Shown here: positions 39,465 through 47,962 of the stretch, one piece after another
Layout of the letters: every line of letters starts with the position of its first letter
How positions within the stretch are numbered: the first letter of the stretch is position 1
Assembly (NCBI RefSeq): GCF_001570945.1
Contig: NZ_BCSQ01000021.1
Coordinates: forward strand, 1 to 53,343
Direction: 5' to 3'
Origin: Janibacter anophelis NBRC 107843
Lineage (GTDB): Bacteria; Actinomycetota; Actinomycetes; Actinomycetales; Dermatophilaceae
Length of the DNA: 53,343 nucleotides
Position numbers and translations under genes: made by a program
The notes under the pieces: model-generated
Database searches by the model: none
Told to the model about the DNA's origin: nothing
The model's input: only the letters and a program-made list of their open reading frames with translations

Positions 39465-40139
39465 GTGAGCACCACCACCGACGGCCGCAGCGCCCGCTGG
39501 GAGGCGCATCGCCAGGAACGACGCCGCACCCTCGTCGAGTCCGCGATCCGCACCATCCGCACGCGGGGCGCTTCGGTGGGCATGGACGAGCTGGCCGCGG
39601 CTGCCGGCACCTCCAAGACGGTCTTCTACCGGCACTTCACCGACCGGCACGGCCTCTACCAGGCGGTCGCGGACCGCGTGGACGAGCTGATGCTGCGCGA
39701 CATCGGCAAGGTTCTGGGCGAGAGCACCAAGGGCGCCGGGCTCTCCGCGCTCGACATCGACCCGCGCTCGGTGATCCGCGCGGCGATCGACGCCTACCTC
39801 CAGCTCGTCGAGCGCGACCCGGAGCTCTACCGCTTCATCGTCTCGGCCCCCCTCGTCGGCGCCGACAAGAGCGGCAATGCCGTCGAGGCCGTCGCCAGCG
39901 CCACCGGCAAGATGGCCGGCCAGATCAGCGACCTCATCTCCGCGGCGCTCGTCGACCGCGGCAACGACCCGGCCCCCGCGCGACTGTGGGGCCACTCGCT
40001 CGTCGGTCTCGTGCGCGCCGGAGCCGACGCGTGGCTCGCCGGGCTGGCCGGCGACTTCTCCCGGGAGGAGCTCACCGACCAGCTGAGCGACCTCGCGTGG
40101 TCGGGCATCAAGATCGCCTGGAAGCGCTCCGCGGACTGA
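39465..40139 (+). CDS. TetR family transcriptional regulator
   Basis: A 224-residue repressor. The N-terminal helix-turn-helix (about 22-68) shows RRTLVESAIRTIRTRGA and MDELAAAAGTSKTVFYRHFTDRHGLYQAVA. The C-terminal ligand-binding domain (about 75-224) is mostly helical. It is divergent from the thiolase-FabG4-MaoC operon with a 16-bp-arm palindrome between them, so it probably controls itself and that operon, sensing an acyl-CoA (inference). GTG start 39465; TACCGT inside the operator, 8 nt upstream, could be its -10 box. A REP-like repeat begins one base after the stop. Confidence 0.92.
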   Translation: MSTTTDGRSARWEAHRQERRRTLVESAIRTIRTRGASVGMDELAAAAGTSKTVFYRHFTDRHGLYQAVADRVDELMLRDIGKVLGESTKGAGLSALDIDPRSVIRAAIDAYLQLVERDPELYRFIVSAPLVGADKSGNAVEAVASATGKMAGQISDLISAALVDRGNDPAPARLWGHSLVGLVRAGADAWLAGLAGDFSREELTDQLSDLAWSGIKIAWKRSAD

Positions 40140-40179
40140 CCCTTCGACTCGGTCGCTGCGCGACCTGCTCAGGGAGCGG
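40140..40179 (+). repeat. 40-bp REP-like dispersed repeat, copy 2
   Basis: Starts CCCTTCGACTCGG directly after the TetR stop and ends CTCAGGGAGCGG; internal arms GGTCGC/GCGACC around TGC. Same length and ends as 8945-8984. Confidence 0.8.
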
Positions 40180-40200
40180 CCACGGCTGAGTACCGACGAG

Positions 40201-40206
40201 TAGGGT
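40201..40206 (+). promoter_or_regulatory. -10 box TAGGGT, leaderless promoter for M20 peptidase
   Basis: TAGGGT with a 6-nt spacer to ATG 40213. The stretch ACGAGTAG before it also occurs before the MFS gene at 32623. Confidence 0.55.
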
Positions 40207-40212
40207 CTGGTC

Positions 40213-41586
40213 ATGCCCACCGTCGAGCATCCGAACGTCGCCGCGCTGCGCGACATCCTGCGACTGCACACCGTGGCCGGGCAGGAGGGCGCGGAGTGCG
40301 ACCCCGCTCCCTTCGTCGAGCTGCACCGGGTGCTGCGCGAGCACTTCCCGCTCACCCACGACGTCGGTGAGGTGGTCGACGTGCCGCCGCACGGCCTGCT
40401 CCTGCGGGTCCCGGCCGACCCCGACTCCCCCACCGCGACCGACGACCCGGTCGTCCTCATGGCGCACATGGACATCGTGCCCCTGGGCGACGAGAGCCGG
40501 TGGACCCACCCGCCCCTGGCCGCGGAGGTCGTCGACGGCGTGATCTGGGGTCGCGGGACGCTCGACGACAAGGGCCAGCTCGTCGCCGTCATCGCGGCGA
40601 TGGAGTCGCTCCTGGCCGACGGTCGTCGCCCGGCCCGCGAGGTCTGGCTCTCCTTCGGCAGCGACGAGGAGGTCATGGGCACCTGTGCGCGCAACGCCGT
40701 CGAGATCCTGCGATCGCGAGGCGTCACACCGTGGTTCGTGCTGGACGAAGGGGGTGCCGTCGCCTCCGGCGCCTTCCCCGGCGTGAGCCGACCGATCGGT
40801 GTCATCGGCGTCTCTGAGAAGGGGGTGCTCTCCCTTCGCCTCACCGCGAGTGGGCGGGGCGGGCACGCCTCACGTCCGGCGAAGGGGGGACCCGCCGCCC
40901 GGATCGCGCGGGCGATCCTGCGCCTGGAGCGCCGCCCCTTCCCGGCCCACCTGTCCCCCGCGGCCCTCGAGATGCTGGCGCGGCTGGCACCCCACGTGCC
41001 GCGCCCCCTTCGTCCCGTCGCTGGTCGCGCCCAGCGGCACCCGGGTGCTCTCGCCCGCCTGCTCGTCGCCGCCGGGCCCGAGCCCGCGGCACTGGCGCGC
41101 ACCACCGTCGCGGTGACGACCGTCTCGGGCTCTCCGGCGATCAATGTCAGCCCCACGAGCGTGCACGCCGGGCTCAACTTGCGCATCGCCGTCGGCGAGA
41201 CGACCGCTGAGGCGACCGAGCGGGTGCGGCGCACGGTCGGGGACGACGTGGAGGTCACGGTCATCGACGAGCACGACCCGAGCCCGCTCTCACCGGTCGA
41301 CGACCCCGCCTTCGAGCTGCTCGAGCGCACGATCACCGACGTCTTCCCCGACGCGGTGCCCGTGCCGTACGTCATGTACGCGGCCACGGACTCGCGGCAC
41401 TTCACCGAGATCTGTGCCCGGGTCTACCGCTTCGCGCCGTTCCGGATGAGCGCCGAGCAACGCGAGTCGATCCACAGCTACGACGAGCGCCTCGGGGTCG
41501 ACGACTTCCTCGACGGGATCCGTTGGTACCGCACGCTGCTCGACGGTCTCGACGCGACGACCGCCGCCGCGGAGGTCGGCCGGTGA
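40213..41586 (+). CDS. M20 family carboxypeptidase/aminoacylase, PM20D1/CPS1-like
   Basis: A 457-residue zinc peptidase or N-acyl-amino-acid hydrolase. MAHMDIVPLGDES carries the first ligand His and Asp, WGRGTLDDKGQLV the bridging Asp, SFGSDEEVMG the catalytic Glu pair, and DSRHFTEIC a late His ligand. The dimer domain lies at about 195-330. TEICARVYRFAPFRM and IHSYDERLGVDDF are typical of the CPS1/PM20D1 branch. A leaderless promoter precedes it. Its stop overlaps the next GTG (GTGA), so an exporter or importer is made with it. Confidence 0.9.
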   Translation: MPTVEHPNVAALRDILRLHTVAGQEGAECDPAPFVELHRVLREHFPLTHDVGEVVDVPPHGLLLRVPADPDSPTATDDPVVLMAHMDIVPLGDESRWTHPPLAAEVVDGVIWGRGTLDDKGQLVAVIAAMESLLADGRRPAREVWLSFGSDEEVMGTCARNAVEILRSRGVTPWFVLDEGGAVASGAFPGVSRPIGVIGVSEKGVLSLRLTASGRGGHASRPAKGGPAARIARAILRLERRPFPAHLSPAALEMLARLAPHVPRPLRPVAGRAQRHPGALARLLVAAGPEPAALARTTVAVTTVSGSPAINVSPTSVHAGLNLRIAVGETTAEATERVRRTVGDDVEVTVIDEHDPSPLSPVDDPAFELLERTITDVFPDAVPVPYVMYAATDSRHFTEICARVYRFAPFRMSAEQRESIHSYDERLGVDDFLDGIRWYRTLLDGLDATTAAAEVGR

Positions 41587-43007
41587 GCCCAGCCATCTGG
41601 CGACTCGTCGGGTTCCTCGCGGCAGTCGAGATCGCCTCCGGGGTGCTGCAGGGCTACTACACGCCGATCTACAGCGACATCGCCGACCACCTGCGCATCG
41701 CCGACGGCGACGTCAACTGGTTCGAGGCGGTGCAGCTCATCGTCTCCGCCCTCGCCGTGCCGGTGCTCTCGCGCTTGGGCGACCTGCACGGCCACCGACG
41801 GGTGCTGATCGTCGCCACGGTCATCACCGCGCTCGGTGGGTGGCTCGTCGCCTTCGCTCCGGGCTTCTGGACCTTCCTCATCGGCTGGGCGCTGCAGGGC
41901 GCCTACACCGTGTGGCTGCCGATGGAGATCGCCATCCTCCACGAGCGCTCCCGTGACCGCCCCGACCGGCCGGCGCTCGTGCGCCGCGGCGCCGCGCTGC
42001 TGGTGCTCGCACTCGAGGTCGGTGTCATCGCCGGAGCACTGACGGCCGGTGCGCTGCAACCGGTCCTCGGCATGACGGCGATCCTGTCGATCCCGGCTGC
42101 TGCGACGACGATCGCGCTCATCGCGATCCTGCTCGGTGTCCGCGACGAGTCCGCACCTGCGACGGGCCGCCTCGACCTGCCCGGCACCGCCCTGCTCAGC
42201 GTCGGTCTGCTGCTCGTGCTCGGCGGTCTGGTCGTCGTGCGCCTGGAGGGTCTGGCGAGCCCGCTCGCGTGGCTGCTCGTCGTCGCTGGGCTCGCCGTGC
42301 TCGCGTGGTTCGTCCGGGTCGAGAGAGCCTCTCCCACACCACTGGTCGACGTGCGCGCCCTGGCGGCACCCGGCATGTGGCCGGTGCAGCTGGCCGCCGC
42401 CCTCTTCGGCATGAGCGTGCTCGGGGCGCAGATCCCGCTGTCGACCTTCGCCCGGACCGACCCGGCCGAGGTCGGCTACGGGCTGGGTGTCGACGCCGGC
42501 GCGATCGCCAACCTCATCGGGCTGTACGTCGTGTGCATGGCCGTCGGGGCACTGCTGTCCCCCATGGCCGCGCGCCGGCTCGGCGTGCGGGGCATGCTCG
42601 TCGGCTCCGCCGTCCTCGTGGCGATCGGGTACGCCACCTTCATCCCCCTGCACGACGCCCTGGTCCACGCGATGCTCGCCATGGGCATCGCCGGGCTGGG
42701 GTCGGGCGCCCTCGTCGCTTCCCTGCCCGCCGCGGCCGCGCAGGCCTCCCAGCACGGTGGGACCGCCGAGGCGGCGGGCCTGACCAACGCGACCAAGACG
42801 GTGGGTGGCTGTCTCGCCTCCGCCCTCTTTGCCGTCGCGCTGGCGTCGACGGGCAGCATCTCCGACCCGACGGCCGGCCACGCGCCGATGTCGGGCTACC
42901 TGACCGTCTGGGCGATCTGCTCCGCGTCGGCCCTGCTCGCCGCGCTGGCGCTCTCGCGCTTGCCCTCGGGCGATCGGGAGACGACGGCCACAGCCTCCGT
43001 CGCGTGA
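41583..43007 (+). CDS. MFS transporter, drug-efflux-like (DHA2-type)
   Basis: A 474-residue transporter with about fourteen predicted helices, as in the DHA2 branch. The loop motif is LSRLGDLHGHRRVLI (about 60-74), and LQGAYTVWLPMEIAIL resembles motif C regions. Substrate unknown. It is translationally coupled to the M20 peptidase by GTGA and followed 19 bp later by the acyl-CoA oxidase, so the three may act on one acylated compound (inference). Upstream in-frame starts overlap the peptidase and were rejected. Confidence 0.85.
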   Translation: MSPAIWRLVGFLAAVEIASGVLQGYYTPIYSDIADHLRIADGDVNWFEAVQLIVSALAVPVLSRLGDLHGHRRVLIVATVITALGGWLVAFAPGFWTFLIGWALQGAYTVWLPMEIAILHERSRDRPDRPALVRRGAALLVLALEVGVIAGALTAGALQPVLGMTAILSIPAAATTIALIAILLGVRDESAPATGRLDLPGTALLSVGLLLVLGGLVVVRLEGLASPLAWLLVVAGLAVLAWFVRVERASPTPLVDVRALAAPGMWPVQLAAALFGMSVLGAQIPLSTFARTDPAEVGYGLGVDAGAIANLIGLYVVCMAVGALLSPMAARRLGVRGMLVGSAVLVAIGYATFIPLHDALVHAMLAMGIAGLGSGALVASLPAAAAQASQHGGTAEAAGLTNATKTVGGCLASALFAVALASTGSISDPTAGHAPMSGYLTVWAICSASALLAALALSRLPSGDRETTATASVA

Positions 43008-43026
43008 GTCTGGAAGAGTGCGGAGC

Positions 43027-44961
43027 ATGAGTGCTGCGCAGCCCCTCGATCCCGTTGCCGACCAGATCCGCGCCGTCCTCGACGGCCGCTGGGCCGATGT
43101 GCGCCAGCGGTTGCGCGAGGATCCCGACTTCCCGGTGGCCGAGCCGGCGCTCGAGCTGGGTCTCGAGGAGCACCGGCAGCGCACCCTCGAGATGGTGACC
43201 ACCCTGGGCGGCAGCGAGCTGGTCCGGGCCGGCCTGCCGTCCAAGGTGGGGGGCAGCAACGACGTCGGGGCAGCCGTCACCGGACTGGAGATGATCGGGT
43301 ACGGCGACCTGTCCGTCTTCGTCAAGGCCGGCGTCCAGTTCGGCCTCTTCGGTGGTGCGATCGCCGCCCTCGGGACCGAGAGGCACCACGAGCGCTACCT
43401 GCCCGGCATGGCCGACCTGTCGCTGCCGGGGTGCTTCGCCATGACCGAGACCGGGCACGGCTCGGACGTGCAGTCGATCCTCACCACGGCGACGTATGAC
43501 CCGGCAGAGGACGAACTGGTCGTCCACTCCCCTTCGCCCGCGGCCCGCAAGGACTACATCGGTGGCGCCGCGCGCGATGCCCGCCTCGCCGCCGTCTTCG
43601 CCCAGCTCGTCGTCGACGGGGAGAGCCACGGCGTGCACTGCGTGCTCGTGCCGATCCGCGACAAGTCGGGCGCGGCGATGCCCGGGGTGACGATCACCGA
43701 CTGCGGCTCCAAGATGGGGCTGCGCGGTGTCGACAACGGCCGGCTGATGTTCGACCAGGTCCGCGTGCCGCGCGACAACCTGCTCGACAAGTACGGCGCC
43801 ATCGACGACTCCGGGCGCTACAGCTCCCCGATCGAGAACATCAACCGGCGCTTCTTCACGATGCTCGGCACGCTCGTGCGCGGACGCGTGACGGTCGGCG
43901 CCGGGGCCGGCGCGGCCGCCCGCAGCGCCCTGGCCCTAGCCATCCGCTACGGGATGCAGCGCACGCAGTTCCACCACCCCGACGGCGACCGCGAGGTCGT
44001 CATCCTCGACTACCGCGGCCACCAGCGCGAGCTGCTGCCGCGCCTCGCCCGCTCCTATGCCCTCGCCCTGGCGCAGAACGCCCTCGTCGAAAAGATGGCC
44101 GCCATCGCGAGCGGCGAGATCGACTCGGAGCACGAGCAGCGCGAGCTCGAGTCCCGCGCCGCGGGGATCAAGGCGGTCACGACCGACCATGCGACCGACA
44201 CGATCCAGGCCTGCCGTGAGGCCTGCGGCGGCGCCGGGTACATGAGCCTCAACCGGTTCACCGACCTCAAGGCCGACACCGACGTCTTCGCGACCTTCGA
44301 GGGCGACAACACCGTGCTGCTGCAGCTGCTCGCCAAGGGCATGCTCACCAACTACAAGACGGAGTTCACCGAGCTCGACACGCGCGGCGCCATCCTCTTC
44401 GGCGCCCGTCAGGTGACGACCTCGGTCATCGAGCACACGATCGGTGGCTCGCTCATCCAGCGGCTGATCTCCGGCGCTCCGGGCAAGGACGGCGACGACG
44501 CGCTGCTCGACCGCGGCGGTCAGCTCGCCCTCTTCGAGGACCGCGAGCAGCACATGACCGAGACCCTCGCGATGCGGCTGCGCAGGGCCGGTGACGACGA
44601 CGCGGACGCCTTCGCGGTCTTCAACGACGCGCAGGACCACCTGCTCGACACCGCTCGCGCGCACGTCGACCGGATCGCGCTCGAGGCCTTCGTCACCGCC
44701 ATCGACACCACGCCGGAGGGCCTCGGGCGCGACCTGCTCGCCAAGGTCTGCGACCTCTACGTCTTCAGCACCGTCGAGGCCAACCGTGCCTGGTACATCG
44801 AGCACGGTCGCCTCAGCTCCAGCCAGTCGAAGGCGGTCATCGCCCGGACCAACGAGCTGCTCGGCGAGATCCGCCCCTACGCCGGCACCCTCGTCGACGC
44901 CTTCGCCATCCCGGACGCCTGGCTGACGACCGAGATGATGGCGGACCTGGCCGAGTTCTGA
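43027..44961 (+). CDS. Acyl-CoA oxidase/dehydrogenase family protein (ACOX-like)
   Basis: A 644-residue flavoprotein for the first step of fatty-acid beta-oxidation. Its length and motifs fit acyl-CoA oxidases rather than ordinary ~390-residue dehydrogenases: CFAMTETGHGSDVQSILTTATYD (about 137-159) and the catalytic Glu in ATFEGDNTVLLQLLAKG (about 425). The C-terminal ACOX domain covers about 470-644. Oxidases use O2 and make peroxide; whether this one does is unproven. ATG 43027 has GGAAG 10 nt upstream; the earlier GTG has none. With the nearby thiolase, hydratase and reductase it completes a beta-oxidation set. Confidence 0.9.
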   Translation: MSAAQPLDPVADQIRAVLDGRWADVRQRLREDPDFPVAEPALELGLEEHRQRTLEMVTTLGGSELVRAGLPSKVGGSNDVGAAVTGLEMIGYGDLSVFVKAGVQFGLFGGAIAALGTERHHERYLPGMADLSLPGCFAMTETGHGSDVQSILTTATYDPAEDELVVHSPSPAARKDYIGGAARDARLAAVFAQLVVDGESHGVHCVLVPIRDKSGAAMPGVTITDCGSKMGLRGVDNGRLMFDQVRVPRDNLLDKYGAIDDSGRYSSPIENINRRFFTMLGTLVRGRVTVGAGAGAAARSALALAIRYGMQRTQFHHPDGDREVVILDYRGHQRELLPRLARSYALALAQNALVEKMAAIASGEIDSEHEQRELESRAAGIKAVTTDHATDTIQACREACGGAGYMSLNRFTDLKADTDVFATFEGDNTVLLQLLAKGMLTNYKTEFTELDTRGAILFGARQVTTSVIEHTIGGSLIQRLISGAPGKDGDDALLDRGGQLALFEDREQHMTETLAMRLRRAGDDDADAFAVFNDAQDHLLDTARAHVDRIALEAFVTAIDTTPEGLGRDLLAKVCDLYVFSTVEANRAWYIEHGRLSSSQSKAVIARTNELLGEIRPYAGTLVDAFAIPDAWLTTEMMADLAEF

Positions 44962-44992
44962 CCCGGCGCCCCGCACGAACTGTGCCTGGCTC

Positions 44993-46678
44993 CTAGCGGG
45001 CGCGGGCGACTCTCCCTTCGTCCCAGACGGGACCGTCGGTCTCCCGCACGCGTCCGTCGGCCCCGTAGACGAGGAAACGGTCGAAGCCGCGAGCGAACCA
45101 CCGGTCGTGGGTCACCGCGAGCACCGTGCCGGTGAAGGCGTCCAGGCCCTCCTCGAGCGCCTCGGCCGACTCGACGTCGAGGTTGTCGGTCGGCTCGTCG
45201 AGGAGCAGCAGGGTCGCGCCGGAGAGCTCGAGCAGCAGGATCTGGAACCGTGCCTGCTGCCCACCCGAGAGCGACTCGAAGGTCTGCTCACCGGCGTGCG
45301 CCAGCTCGTAGCGGTCGAGCACCCGGCTGGCCGCCTCGCGGCCCATCCCGTTGCGGTGGTCGTCGCCGCGGTGGAGGATCTGGAGCAGGGTGCGCCCGAT
45401 GAGCTCGGGGTGCTCGTGGGTCTGGACGAACCAGCCCGGCCGCACGCGGGCGCCCAGACGTGCGCGTCCGGTGTGCTGGACGGGCTCGATGACCGCTTCG
45501 CCGACCGGCAGGTTCTCCGGCTCGGGATCGCTGCCGCCCGCGGCGAGCAGCCGCAGGAAGTGCGACTTGCCCGACCCGTTGGACCCGAGCACAGCCACCC
45601 GCTCGCCGTACCAGACCTCGAGGTCGAAGGGCCGCATCAGGCCGGTCAGCTCGAGGTCCTCGCAGACGACGGCCCGCTTGCCGGTGCGTCCGCCGTGCAG
45701 GCGCATCGTCACCTTTTGCTCGCGCGGCTGCTCGGTCGGCGGGCCCTCCGCCTCGAACCGCTCGAGACGCGTGCGCGCCGACTGGTAGCGCGTGGCCATG
45801 TCGGAGTTGTACTTCGACTTCTGCTTGTACATGAGCACCAGGGCCTTGAGCTTGGCGTGCTCCTCGTCCCACCGCTTGCGCAGCTCCTCGAAGCGCGCGA
45901 AGCGCTCCTGCCGCGCCTCGTGGTAGCTGCCGAAGCCTCCCGGGTGGGTCCACACGCGGTTGCCCGCGCTCCCCAGCTCGACGGTCACCACGCGGGTCGC
46001 GGTGTTGGCGAGCAGCTCGCGGTCATGGCTGATGTAGAGGATCGTCTTGTCGCTCGCCCGGATCTGCTCCTCCATCCAGATCTTGCCCGGCACGTCGAGG
46101 TAGTTGTCCGGCTCGTCGAGCAGCAGCACCTCGTCGGGCCCGCGCAGCAGGTACTCGAGGACGAGCCGCTTCTGCTCGCCGCCCGAGAGCGTCGACAGCT
46201 CCCGGTACTTGCACCGCTCGAAGGGAACGCCCAGCGCGGCCGTCGTGCACACGTCCCACACGACCTCCTGGTCGTACCCGCCGGCGTCCGCGTAGTCGGA
46301 CAGGGCTGCCGCATAGCGCATCTGGGTGCGCTCGTCCTCGGTCTCCATCAGGGCCAGCTCGAGCCGGTCGATCTCGGCGGCGGCGTTGCGCACGGCGCGC
46401 GGGGCGACCGACAGCAGCAGGTCGGCGACCGTGGGTCGCTCTCCCAGCCCGGCACCCACGTGCTGGCGCATCACCCCGAGCCCGCCCGTGCGGGAGACGG
46501 ACCCGGCGTGAGGCGTCAGCTCGCCCGTGACGATCCGCATGAGCGTGGTCTTGCCGGCGCCGTTGGCCCCGACGAGCGCGACCTTGGCGCCCTCACCGAC
46601 GCGGAAGGAGACCTCGTCGAGCAGCACGCGCCCGTCCGAGAGCTCGTACCTGACACCGGCGACGTCGACATGTCCCAC
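44993..46678 (-). CDS. ABC-F family ATPase (ribosome-associated type)
   Basis: A 561-residue protein with two nucleotide-binding domains and no membrane helices, so it is a translation-type ABC-F protein. Domain 1: Walker A GANGAGKTT (about 37-44), signature LSGGEQKR, Walker B LLLDEPDNYLDVP. Domain 2: GSNGSGKS, LSGGQQAR, LLLLDEPTDNLDVES. The linker between them (about 255-320) is Lys/Arg-rich and helical (KALVLMYKQKSKYNSDMATRYQSARTRLERF), as in the P-site tRNA interaction motif. It could be a housekeeping factor or give antibiotic protection; the sequence does not decide. Confidence 0.92.
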   Translation of the reverse strand: MGHVDVAGVRYELSDGRVLLDEVSFRVGEGAKVALVGANGAGKTTLMRIVTGELTPHAGSVSRTGGLGVMRQHVGAGLGERPTVADLLLSVAPRAVRNAAAEIDRLELALMETEDERTQMRYAAALSDYADAGGYDQEVVWDVCTTAALGVPFERCKYRELSTLSGGEQKRLVLEYLLRGPDEVLLLDEPDNYLDVPGKIWMEEQIRASDKTILYISHDRELLANTATRVVTVELGSAGNRVWTHPGGFGSYHEARQERFARFEELRKRWDEEHAKLKALVLMYKQKSKYNSDMATRYQSARTRLERFEAEGPPTEQPREQKVTMRLHGGRTGKRAVVCEDLELTGLMRPFDLEVWYGERVAVLGSNGSGKSHFLRLLAAGGSDPEPENLPVGEAVIEPVQHTGRARLGARVRPGWFVQTHEHPELIGRTLLQILHRGDDHRNGMGREAASRVLDRYELAHAGEQTFESLSGGQQARFQILLLELSGATLLLLDEPTDNLDVESAEALEEGLDAFTGTVLAVTHDRWFARGFDRFLVYGADGRVRETDGPVWDEGRVARAR

Positions 46679-46733
46679 GAAGGGGAATCCTCCCCGATCC
46701 CCCCGGTGTCACCAAGCGGATATCCGCACCTCA

Positions 46734-46805
46734 CGCTCCCTGAGGCGGCCGCCCGCGGCCGTCGCCCCGGTCCCTGAGGAGGCCGCCCGCGGCCGTCTCG
46801 AAGGG
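46734..46805 (-). repeat. REP-like dispersed repeat, inverted copy plus partial copy
   Basis: Read on the minus strand, CCCTTCGAGACGGCCGCGGG...CTCAGGGACCGG occupies 46767-46805, and a second, 5'-shortened copy ending CTCAGGGAGCG lies at 46734-46763. It begins directly after the stop codon of the 46806 gene, just as copy 2 follows the TetR stop. Confidence 0.78.
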
Positions 46806-47039
46806 TCAGCGCACCTCGAGGATGCGGTGCTCCTTGATCGACATGACGAGCGCGATGATCCAGCCGATGACGGTCCAGCCGAGGAGCAGGTTGACCCAGA
46901 AGACCGACCACGCGTTGCGGTTGCCGCGCACGGCCGCGATGGCCCACGGGAGCATGTAGCCGGCGGTGACGATGGCGACGATGATCGCCACCGGGGCGCT
47001 GACGACTCGGGTCTTCTGGTCGGTGACGATGCGTGCCAT
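46806..47039 (-). CDS. Superinfection-immunity-like small membrane protein
   Basis: A 77-residue protein with two membrane helices (APVAIIVAIVTAGYMLPWAIAAVRG and WVNLLLGWTVIGWIIALVMSI). The motif NRNAWSVFWVNLLLGWTVIGWIIALVMS is typical of the T4 superinfection-immunity (Imm) family, which in phage T4 blocks DNA entry of other phages. Many bacteria have chromosomal homologues of unknown role, so a defence function is not shown. ATG 47037-47039 has TAGGCT 7 nt upstream. A REP-like repeat follows the stop. Confidence 0.75.
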   Translation of the reverse strand: MARIVTDQKTRVVSAPVAIIVAIVTAGYMLPWAIAAVRGNRNAWSVFWVNLLLGWTVIGWIIALVMSIKEHRILEVR

Positions 47040-47046
47040 GGCCCCA

Positions 47047-47052
47047 AGCCTA
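47047..47052 (-). promoter_or_regulatory. -10 box TAGGCT, leaderless promoter for 46806 gene
   Basis: TAGGCT with a 7-nt spacer to ATG 47039 on the minus strand, in the gap after the PhzF-like gene. Confidence 0.5.
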
Positions 47053-47055
47053 GGG

Positions 47056-47898
47056 TCAGAGCCTGATCGTCCCCTCCATGAGCGTGGTGACGGCGCCGCC
47101 GACCCGCACCTCGCCGCCCTCGTCGGCGGTCAGGGCCAGCACGCCGGCGCGCCCGATGCAGCCGCCCTGGGTCACGGTCCAGCGGCGCGGGACCTCCCCT
47201 TCGCCCGCGAGCCACTGGGCGATGCCGGCGTTGAGGCTGCCGGTCACCGGGTCCTCGCCGACGCCGAGACCGGGGACGAAGGCCCGCGTCTCGTAGAGGT
47301 GCTCGCCGCCCTCGTCGTGCCAGCCGATGACGCCGACCTTGGCATCGGGTGCCTGCGACCAGTCCGGTCGCAGGTCGCGCACGTGCTCGGCCGAAGGGAG
47401 GCGCACCGCGGCCCAGCCCGGGCCGTTGTCGACCCACTGGTGGGCGACGACGTCGGCGCGGTCGACGCCCAGCGCGCCGACGAGACGGTAGAGCTCGGTG
47501 TCGTCGAGCGGACCGGTGCGCACGAGGGGCGGTGCCGTGAAGGCCAGCTCGCTCCCCGAGCGGTGGACGTCGACGAGACCCGCGCCGCACTCCTGCACGA
47601 TGCGGTCGCTCTGGCGTGGTGAGCCGCCGTGCGCCAGCCAGGCGTGCGCGGTCCCGAGCGTCGGGTGACCGGCGAAGGGGAGCTCGCCGCCGGGGGTCAA
47701 GATGCGCACCCGGTAGTCGGCCTCGGGCGTCGTCGGCGGCAGGACGAAGGTCGTCTCGGACAGGTTGGTCCAGCGCGCAACGTCCTGCATCGCTGCGTCG
47801 TCGACGCCCTCGGCGTCGAGGATGACGGCGAGCGGGTTGCCGGCGTAGGGCCGGGTCCCGAAGACGTCGACCTGGGTGAAGGCACGGGAGCGGAGCAT
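47056..47898 (-). CDS. PhzF family isomerase/epimerase-like protein
   Basis: A 280-residue protein of the PhzF family. FTQVDVFGTRPYAGNPLAVILDAEG is the family opening with the active-site Glu region nearby (LSETTFVLPP). FAGHPTLGTAHAWLAHG carries the GHPT motif of the first half, and GEDPVTGSLNAGIAQWL the equivalent of the second half. Phenazine genes are absent, so the substrate is unknown; most genomic PhzF proteins are of this uncharacterised kind. Confidence 0.88.
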   Translation of the reverse strand: MLRSRAFTQVDVFGTRPYAGNPLAVILDAEGVDDAAMQDVARWTNLSETTFVLPPTTPEADYRVRILTPGGELPFAGHPTLGTAHAWLAHGGSPRQSDRIVQECGAGLVDVHRSGSELAFTAPPLVRTGPLDDTELYRLVGALGVDRADVVAHQWVDNGPGWAAVRLPSAEHVRDLRPDWSQAPDAKVGVIGWHDEGGEHLYETRAFVPGLGVGEDPVTGSLNAGIAQWLAGEGEVPRRWTVTQGGCIGRAGVLALTADEGGEVRVGGAVTTLMEGTIRL

Positions 47899-47962
47899 CG
47901 CAGTCCTCTCGTCGGGGTGGCCCCATCCTCCCAGGCCGGGCGACGCTCGACATCATGGGGGC

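Noticed and set aside
44962-44992. tRNA or small RNA in short gaps
   Set aside because: No cloverleaf or conserved TTC-loop pattern was seen in any intergenic gap, all of which are short.
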